DNA from: JANYGM01 sp043764015 | GTDB lineage: Bacteria > Bacteroidota > Bacteroidia > Cytophagales > Thermonemataceae | NCBI GenBank assembly: GCA_043764015.1 | Contig: JAYUKY010000085.1 | Span: 1 to 9,897, forward strand | DNA length: 9,897 nt | Direction of reading: 5' to 3' | Shown: piece by piece, positions 5,710 to 9,897 of the stretch | Numbering within the stretch: the stretch's first letter is position 1 | Layout of the letters: each line of letters opens with the position of its first letter | Notes under the pieces: model-generated | Told to the model about the DNA's origin: nothing | Database searches by the model: none | What the model saw: only the letters and a program-made list of their open reading frames with translations | Made by a program: the position numbers and the translations under genes

Positions 5710-7767
5710 TTATTCCGTTTTAAACAAACTATCTTCCAAAACTGGGTTTATTTCTGTTTTGATTGTTGCGTCCATATCCATTCCCCCCGCTTTTATTTGT
5801 GCCTTTGTAGGTGCTTTAATTCCGCTAACTTCTTTATATTCAGTAAAATACACATCACCCATTTTGCTCATATTTCTTACCAGAAAACCTGTCTGAACAT
5901 CATAATAGGTAGTTTCTTTTTCTCCATTTTTATTGGTGAATATTATCTCAAAAGCAGGTTTATTGCCAATCATTTTTACATCAGCAAGCTCTATACTGGT
6001 ATAAGTTGCTTTTGCATTTAGTTCTTTAAAAATAATCTTACTATCCGTAGCTAAAGCCTCTAATTCTTTGGTATCTAAGTCTTTTTTCTGACCTTGTATA
6101 GACCTAGACGCTTTTACCCCATCATATACAATTTTCATCATTTCTCCCATTCCTATCACAGTCTGACTAACTACACTTTTATTAGGCGTTTTCTTTGCAT
6201 TTACTATCTCCAAAGACATTCCTTGTATGTCTGCTGACATTGTACGCTTGTAGCTTTTCACCTCTTTCAGTTTTGCTTCTCCGCCAATGGCTGTAATGTA
6301 CTTTGCAAGCACTTTTTCAGCAGTCATATCTTTGAGTAATGCTTTCAAATCATTACTTGTACCTGTATCAGCATTGCCAAACATATCATATTGCGTAAGT
6401 TTTCCAAATTTTGCAAGTTTCGTTTTAAGCACTTTTACATCACCAACAGCAACAATATTAGCATTCTCTGGCAAGATATATTTTTTTGCCATTTCCTGAA
6501 TATCATTGATTGTAATTGCTTCTAAACGAATAAGATATGTTTTGTAATAATCTTCAGAAAGTCCATAACGAGCAATATTGATAGCATAATTAGCAATAGT
6601 ATTTGGGCTTTCCATAGAACGTGCAAAATTGCCTGCAAGTGTCGCCTTGATACGCATAAGCTCTTTTTCTGTTACTTTTTCCTCTCTGATACGGCGCATT
6701 TCTTTCAAAAATTCTGTCACAGAACTGTCCGTAACCTCTGTGCGCACACTTGCATTGGCATTGAAATTCCCAATTTCTTTGTCTTGCGTAAGTGAAGAAT
6801 ACGCACCATACGTAAAACCTTTATCTTCTCTCAAATTCAAATAAAGCCTTGCGCCACTTCCACCCAAAATTTGATTAAGCACAACTGCTTTCAAATAATC
6901 TGTGCTAGTTATCTTAAAATCAATAGGATAAGTAACAGAAAGTACCGTTTGAACCGCACCCGTTTTTTCTACTATTGACACTTGTGTAGAAGTAGGTGCA
7001 GAGGGCATTTTGTAGTTTTCTGTTGGCGGAATTTGTTGTTTTTTCCAATTATTAAAATACTTTGTCATCAAAGCCTTTGCTTCTACTACTGAAATATCTC
7101 CTACAATAGCCATATAGCCAATATTGGGTCTGAAAAAGTTACTATAATACGTTTTACAGTCGTTTACGGTGATATTTTGTATAGATTTCTCTGTCGTAAT
7201 TTCTCCATAGGGGTGCGTTTTGCCGTAATTCATCACGCTGACAATATTACTAGAAATAGCATTAGCATCATCTTGTGAGGACTTTAGTCCAGAAATGGCT
7301 TGTTTTTTAAGTTTTTCTAGTTCTGCATCAGGAAAGGTAGGATTAAGTACCACATCACTTGCCAAATCAAGCAAAATATCTGTATTTTTTTTCAGGCATT
7401 CAGCATAAAGTCCTGTAGCAGAAGTGCTTAGGGTTGCACCAATAAAATCAATTTCATTGTCTAGCTGTGCTTTTGTGCGTTTTTTCGTGCCATAAAGCAT
7501 CATTTGCCCAGCCATATCAATAGCTCCTGTTTTGTCCTTCTCTAAGATAGGAGGACGGTCAAGTACCAACGAAAACGCCACACGAGGTACTTTTGTATTC
7601 TGCACAACATACACTTTCAAGCCATTTTCCATAGTAAAAGTTGCTGTTTGAGGCAAACTTGGCACAATGGCTTTTCCTGCTTTTGGGGCTTTTGAGCGGT
7701 CTATTTTTTGTGCAAAAACTACGCAAGAAAGTGCCAGAAAGCATATTAAAAGAGATATTTTTTTCAT
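5710..7767 (-). CDS. Exported M16-family peptidase homologue lacking the zinc motif, with a C-terminal LolA-like domain
   Basis: A 685-residue exported protein. Signal peptide MKKISLLICFLALSCVVFA is likely cut before Q20. Two M16 halves follow (about 40-240 and 250-445). The HxxEH zinc motif is replaced by DMAGQ at residues 84-88, inside an otherwise normal context (GAI-DMAGQ-MMLYGT), and no distal glutamate is evident near 155-165. The second half keeps the R/Y pair: GGSGARLYLNLREDKGFTY, with R313 and Y320. This is the pattern of the non-catalytic partner in two-subunit M16B peptidases, so it probably needs an active partner, which is not in this window. Residues from about 475 (AEKVLAKYITAIGGEAKL...) form an extra beta-rich domain resembling LolA/LppX-type lipid or lipoprotein carriers. 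No clear TAnnTTTG promoter is seen in its 119-base upstream gap, so readthrough from rnhB is possible. Confidence 0.86.
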   Translation of the reverse strand: MKKISLLICFLALSCVVFAQKIDRSKAPKAGKAIVPSLPQTATFTMENGLKVYVVQNTKVPRVAFSLVLDRPPILEKDKTGAIDMAGQMMLYGTKKRTKAQLDNEIDFIGATLSTSATGLYAECLKKNTDILLDLASDVVLNPTFPDAELEKLKKQAISGLKSSQDDANAISSNIVSVMNYGKTHPYGEITTEKSIQNITVNDCKTYYSNFFRPNIGYMAIVGDISVVEAKALMTKYFNNWKKQQIPPTENYKMPSAPTSTQVSIVEKTGAVQTVLSVTYPIDFKITSTDYLKAVVLNQILGGSGARLYLNLREDKGFTYGAYSSLTQDKEIGNFNANASVRTEVTDSSVTEFLKEMRRIREEKVTEKELMRIKATLAGNFARSMESPNTIANYAINIARYGLSEDYYKTYLIRLEAITINDIQEMAKKYILPENANIVAVGDVKVLKTKLAKFGKLTQYDMFGNADTGTSNDLKALLKDMTAEKVLAKYITAIGGEAKLKEVKSYKRTMSADIQGMSLEIVNAKKTPNKSVVSQTVIGMGEMMKIVYDGVKASRSIQGQKKDLDTKELEALATDSKIIFKELNAKATYTSIELADVKMIGNKPAFEIIFTNKNGEKETTYYDVQTGFLVRNMSKMGDVYFTEYKEVSGIKAPTKAQIKAGGMDMDATIKTEINPVLEDSLFKTE

Positions 7768-7770
7768 TTA

Positions 7771-7812
7771 TTTTTTTGAGTTATATTTTTGAGTTATATT
7801 TTTTAAGTTATA
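7771..7812. repeat. 13-14-bp tandem repeat upstream of the M16 gene
   Basis: The octamer GAGTTATA occurs at 7778 and 7791, and AAGTTATA at 7805, separated by T-runs, giving periods of 13 and 14. It lies directly before the M16 start codon in its 5' leader. The 14-base spacing is twice 7, so it may be a decayed relative of the heptamer arrays. Confidence 0.55.
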
Positions 7813-7886
7813 AATGTTTTGCCTTTAACGAAATGAATGGGTATTTTATTGTATTGATATGGGAAATCTTATAAAAAATTCGTATT

Positions 7887-8531
7887 TTACACCTCGTACC
7901 TCGTACCTAAAACGTCCTCCTCTCCTACCTGCACCTTAAACGTAATCCTATGCAAAGGTGAAAATCCGTGCAATAAAACTGCTTTTCTGTGTTCTATAGT
8001 TGGATAACCCATATTTTGCTCCCAACCATACAACGGATATTGCAATGCCAAATCCTCCATAAGTGCATCTCTGTACGTTTTTGCAAGTACAGATGCTGCT
8101 GCAATAGAAGCAAATTTCGCATCTCCTTTAACAATACAATTATAAGGCAAAAAATTATATGGCGTAAAACGGTTGCCATCAACAAGCAAAATTTCAGGCA
8201 CAACATCAATTATTTTGTTGTCAAATTGCTCAAAAATAGCATCTAAAGCCTTGTGCATAGCCAAAAAAGAAGCTCGCAAAATATTTATTCTGTCTATTTC
8301 CGTATGAGAAACCTCTGCAATAGCCCACGCCAACGCATCATTTTTAATAGAAATTTCTAAGGCGTTTCTATCTTCCTTAGAAAGTTGCTTAGAATCATTG
8401 AGAAGGTCATTTTTGTAGTTTTTGGGAAGAATAACGGCAGCCGCCACCACAGGACCAGCCAAACAACCACGCCCAACCTCGTCAAGTCCTGCTTCTACAA
8501 AATTATGGGTGAGTGCTGATTTTAAAGACAT
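7887..8531 (-). CDS. rnhB: Ribonuclease HII
   Basis: A 214-residue cytosolic endonuclease that cuts the RNA strand of RNA-DNA hybrids and incises at single ribonucleotides in DNA. The four acidic metal ligands are visible: D17 and E18 in AGLDEVGRGCLAGPV, D118 in LLVDGNRF, and D155 in KTYRDALME. The DSKQLS motif (46-51) and the GYPTIEHRKAVLLHGFSPLHR segment are typical of the family. ATG 8531 (MSLKSALTHN) is preferred to a start at 8573, whose 14 extra residues would be encoded by a heptamer array. Length fits the family. The last residues (GTRYEV) and the stop codon are encoded by another heptamer array (7891-7911), so the original C-terminus may have been replaced or extended. Confidence 0.93.
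   Translation of the reverse strand: MSLKSALTHNFVEAGLDEVGRGCLAGPVVAAAVILPKNYKNDLLNDSKQLSKEDRNALEISIKNDALAWAIAEVSHTEIDRINILRASFLAMHKALDAIFEQFDNKIIDVVPEILLVDGNRFTPYNFLPYNCIVKGDAKFASIAAASVLAKTYRDALMEDLALQYPLYGWEQNMGYPTIEHRKAVLLHGFSPLHRITFKVQVGEEDVLGTRYEV
7891..7911. repeat. Heptamer array C overlapping the rnhB 3' end
   Basis: Three 7-base units, ACCTCGT, ACCTCGT, ACCTAAA, lie inside the last codons of rnhB. Its 15-base core (7894-7908) is the exact reverse complement of 9690-9704 in array F after sdhC. Confidence 0.7.
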
Positions 8532-8537
8532 TTTTTT

Positions 8538-8565
8538 GAGGTGTGAAGTGTAAGGTGTGAGATGT
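8538..8565. repeat. Heptamer array D upstream of rnhB
   Basis: Four 7-base units, GAGGTGT, GAAGTGT, AAGGTGT, GAGATGT, lie in the rnhB leader, six bases from its start codon. Confidence 0.72.
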
Positions 8566-8570
8566 AAATA

Positions 8571-8578
8571 CAAAAATA
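8571..8578 (-). promoter_or_regulatory. Possible -7 box for rnhB
   Basis: The minus strand reads TATTTTTG, a TAnnTTTG match 39 bases before the ATG. The nearest upstream TTG elements are 12 and 24 bases away, outside the usual 17-23 spacing, so support is modest. Confidence 0.35.
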
Positions 8579-8696
8579 CATTTATTTATCCAACTATTTA
8601 TTCAAAAAAATAACTTTTTGCTGTTGCTTTGTGTTTGTGAAATAATGTAATGAGCAGTGCTGTTGTTTAAAAAACTGATTATCAAACTATTGTATC

Positions 8697-8731
8697 AACT
8701 CACAATTCACAACTCATAACTCAAAACTCAA
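8697..8731. repeat. Heptamer array E (five units AACTCAN)
   Basis: Five contiguous 7-base units: AACTCAC, AATTCAC, AACTCAT, AACTCAA, AACTCAA. It sits mid-gap, about 57 bases before the sdhC promoter. Confidence 0.78.
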
Positions 8732-8787
8732 TAAATTATTTAGAATTATTCAAAATAAGAAGTTTTTTTAGTTAATTTTGATAAAAA

Positions 8788-8819
8788 GTTGTTTTATAAC
8801 TATTTGTAGTATAATTTTG
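8788..8819 (+). promoter_or_regulatory. Promoter of sdhC
   Basis: GTTG (8788-8791), 20 bases, then TAATTTTG (8812-8819) is a full Bacteroidota-type promoter. Expected start of transcription is near 8826, leaving a leader of about 57 bases before the ATG at 8883. A second TAATTTTG at 8773-8780 has no matching -33 element. Confidence 0.58.
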
Positions 8820-8882
8820 GTAAAATAATACCATCAAAAAGCATTCAAAAAATCAAATAAACATTCAATAAAATACAACAAA

Positions 8883-9671
8883 ATGAACTGGTTAGTCAAT
8901 ACACTTACAAGCACGCTGGGCAGAAAGCTCATTACTGCACTCACAGGGCTGTTTATGATGCTCTTTCTTGTCGTACATTTGATAGGAAATGTGCAACTTC
9001 TTAAAGATGACGGTGGCGAGGCATTCAATAGATATGCGCACTTTATGGGTCATAATCCGTTGATACAGACGGTTTCTATTGCTAATTTTGGCTTTATTTT
9101 GTTGCACGTAGTGATGACTTTAATGCTGACTTTGCAAAATAAAAAAGCTCGTCCAATTTCTTACGCTCACGATGGAATGGGTAAAAGCTCTGCGTGGAGT
9201 TCCCGTAATATGGGCATTTTGGGTACTGTGGTACTGATTTTTATTGTGGTGCATCTTCAAAATTTTTGGTATCAAGCGAAATTTGGTACAAGTGTTGCGC
9301 CAGTTTTGTATAAAGGTGAGGAGTTTAAAGACCTTTATATGCTTACGAAAGTGGCTTTTGAAGAAAGTTGGTTGGTTGGCTTGTATGTGATAAGTATGGC
9401 GTTTTTGGGAGTGCATCTTTCTCACGGATTTGAGAGTGTTTTCCAAACTTTGGGACTTTATCACCTCAAATACAATGTTTTAGTGAAGAAAATTGGAATG
9501 GCACTTTGCGTTTTAGTTCCTGCGGGTTTTGCTGTTATTCCTATCGTAATGCACCTAAAATTACCTTACGGTTTCCCTATTTTGGGTGGCGTACTTGCTG
9601 TTGCACTAGTAGTTTCAGTAGTTTATCAACCTAGAAATTTGACGAAAGTAATGGTCGCAGGAGACGCTTAG
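8883..9671 (+). CDS. sdhC: Succinate dehydrogenase/fumarate reductase cytochrome b subunit (b558 type)
   Basis: A 262-residue integral membrane protein that anchors the SdhA/SdhB dimer and passes electrons from succinate to menaquinone through heme b. Helices lie at about 17-38, 62-85, 110-130, 162-185 and 203-224, with a final hydrophobic stretch at 232-248. Histidines are placed in the helices as expected for heme ligands: H32 (VVHLIGN), H75 (LLHVVMTL), H124 (VVHLQNFW) and H178/H181 (GVHLSHGFESVFQTLG). The single large subunit and these motifs fit the b558 family used by Bacteroidota and Bacillus-type complexes. The start at 8883 is preceded by an A-rich leader and a good promoter. Unusually, a strong terminator follows within 45 bases and no sdhA begins before the window ends. 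Confidence 0.9.
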   Translation: MNWLVNTLTSTLGRKLITALTGLFMMLFLVVHLIGNVQLLKDDGGEAFNRYAHFMGHNPLIQTVSIANFGFILLHVVMTLMLTLQNKKARPISYAHDGMGKSSAWSSRNMGILGTVVLIFIVVHLQNFWYQAKFGTSVAPVLYKGEEFKDLYMLTKVAFEESWLVGLYVISMAFLGVHLSHGFESVFQTLGLYHLKYNVLVKKIGMALCVLVPAGFAVIPIVMHLKLPYGFPILGGVLAVALVVSVVYQPRNLTKVMVAGDA

Positions 9672-9675
9672 GAAG

Positions 9676-9703
9676 AGGTACGAAATAAGAGGTACGAGGT
9701 ACG
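9676..9703. repeat. Heptamer array F after sdhC
   Basis: Four 7-base units, AGGTACG, AAATAAG, AGGTACG, AGGTACG, begin five bases after the sdhC stop codon. Bases 9690-9704 are the exact reverse complement of 7894-7908 in array C. Confidence 0.72.
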
Positions 9704-9713
9704 AATATAAAAT

Positions 9714-9749
9714 AAAAAAGCCTTTCTAATTGCTTAGAAAGGCTTTTTT
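9714..9749. terminator. Strong bidirectional terminator after sdhC
   Basis: A perfect 16-bp stem pairs 9714-9729 with 9734-9749 (core GCCTTTCTAA / TTAGAAAGGC), with a TTGC loop, six A on the left and six T on the right. It would end sdhC transcription and could also stop transcripts entering from the right. Confidence 0.9.
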
Positions 9750-9771
9750 GTTACATACTTTAAAATCAAAA

Positions 9772-9806
9772 AAATTATTTTAACAAATTATTTTAACAAA
9801 TTATTT
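9772..9806. repeat. 13-bp tandem repeat
   Basis: The unit AAATTATTTTAAC occurs at 9772-9784 and 9785-9797, followed by a partial AAATTATTT at 9798-9806. It abuts the right 95-bp repeat. No gene lies between 9672 and the window end. Confidence 0.7.
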
Positions 9807-9897
9807 GTTACTGTAAAAGTTCCGTTGCAAAAAATGTTTTACCTTTGGTTTTTATAAAGAAAAATACAAGTGGTTAAAATGACGTGGCATAAATTAA
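9803..9897 (+). repeat. Right, uninterrupted copy of the 95-bp inverted repeat
   Basis: This is the reverse complement of the left repeat (44-343 without its insert) at 91 of 95 bases. It keeps the intact site of the left MITE insertion, with a single ATA at 9854-9856. It reaches the last base of the window, so its true length is unknown. It includes a TACCTTTG octamer (9840-9847) that faces outward. Confidence 0.85.

Larger units (their letters stand above)
8532..8882. other. Divergent intergenic region between rnhB and sdhC
   Basis: This 351-base gap between divergent genes contains a heptamer array and a weak -7 box next to rnhB, another heptamer array at 8697-8731 and a good promoter for sdhC at 8788-8819. 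The stretch 8600-8695 is AT-rich and shows no ORF, RNA structure or recognisable site. Confidence 0.6.

Noticed and set aside
8532..8573. A longer N-terminus for RNase HII starting at 8573.
   Set aside because: The 14 extra residues would be encoded by heptamer array D and are not part of the family; the ATG at 8531 gives the normal length.
8697..8731. Regularly spaced repeats considered as a CRISPR array.
   Set aside because: The units are contiguous 7-mers with no spacers and no cas genes.

Overview
The window looks like chromosomal DNA of a low-GC Bacteroidota bacterium, most likely a Cytophagales/Flexibacter-type gliding or environmental lineage. The evidence is a protein ending in a type IX secretion (T9SS) sorting domain, Bacteroidota-type promoters (TTG, about 19-20 bases, TAnnTTTG), a DUF6252-like lipoprotein, a b558-type SdhC and generally AT-rich sequence. 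The lineage call is inference; no rRNA or marker gene is present.

Layout, left to right. Positions 1-344 hold no gene: they contain one copy of a 95-bp repeat, split by a 202-bp MITE-like element with perfect 17-bp terminal inverted repeats and a TAT target duplication. Next is a minus-strand membrane protein with a stand-alone CHASE2 sensor domain (345-1703). A divergent promoter region (1704-1948) leads to a two-gene plus-strand operon: a T9SS-secreted M12B-like metzincin protease (1949-3818) and a small lipoprotein (3830-4384), closed by a strong terminator. A glutathionylspermidine-synthase-like ATP-grasp gene (4490-5617) follows on the plus strand. It converges, across a hairpin-filled 92-bp gap, on a minus-strand M16-family protein that has lost its zinc motif (5710-7767). 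Upstream of that on the minus strand lies rnhB (7887-8531). The right end has plus-strand sdhC (8883-9671), a bidirectional terminator, and the second, inverted and uninterrupted copy of the 95-bp repeat.

The most striking signal is a run of 15 G inside the signal-peptide region of the secreted protease. With 15 G the only upstream ATG runs into a stop after 33 codons. With 14 G (or 11 or 17) it reads straight through a textbook signal peptide into the protease. This looks like a slipped-strand phase-variation switch for a secreted protease, captured in the OFF state.

A second genome-style feature is that most intergenic gaps contain short degenerate tandem arrays with a 7-base period. The heptamer differs in each gap, and one array supplies the last codons and stop of rnhB.

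The genes do not form one pathway. Apart from the protease-lipoprotein operon they look like ordinary chromosomal neighbours of mixed function: envelope sensing, secreted proteolysis, thiol/polyamine-type ligation, periplasmic protein handling, RNA-DNA hybrid removal and respiration.
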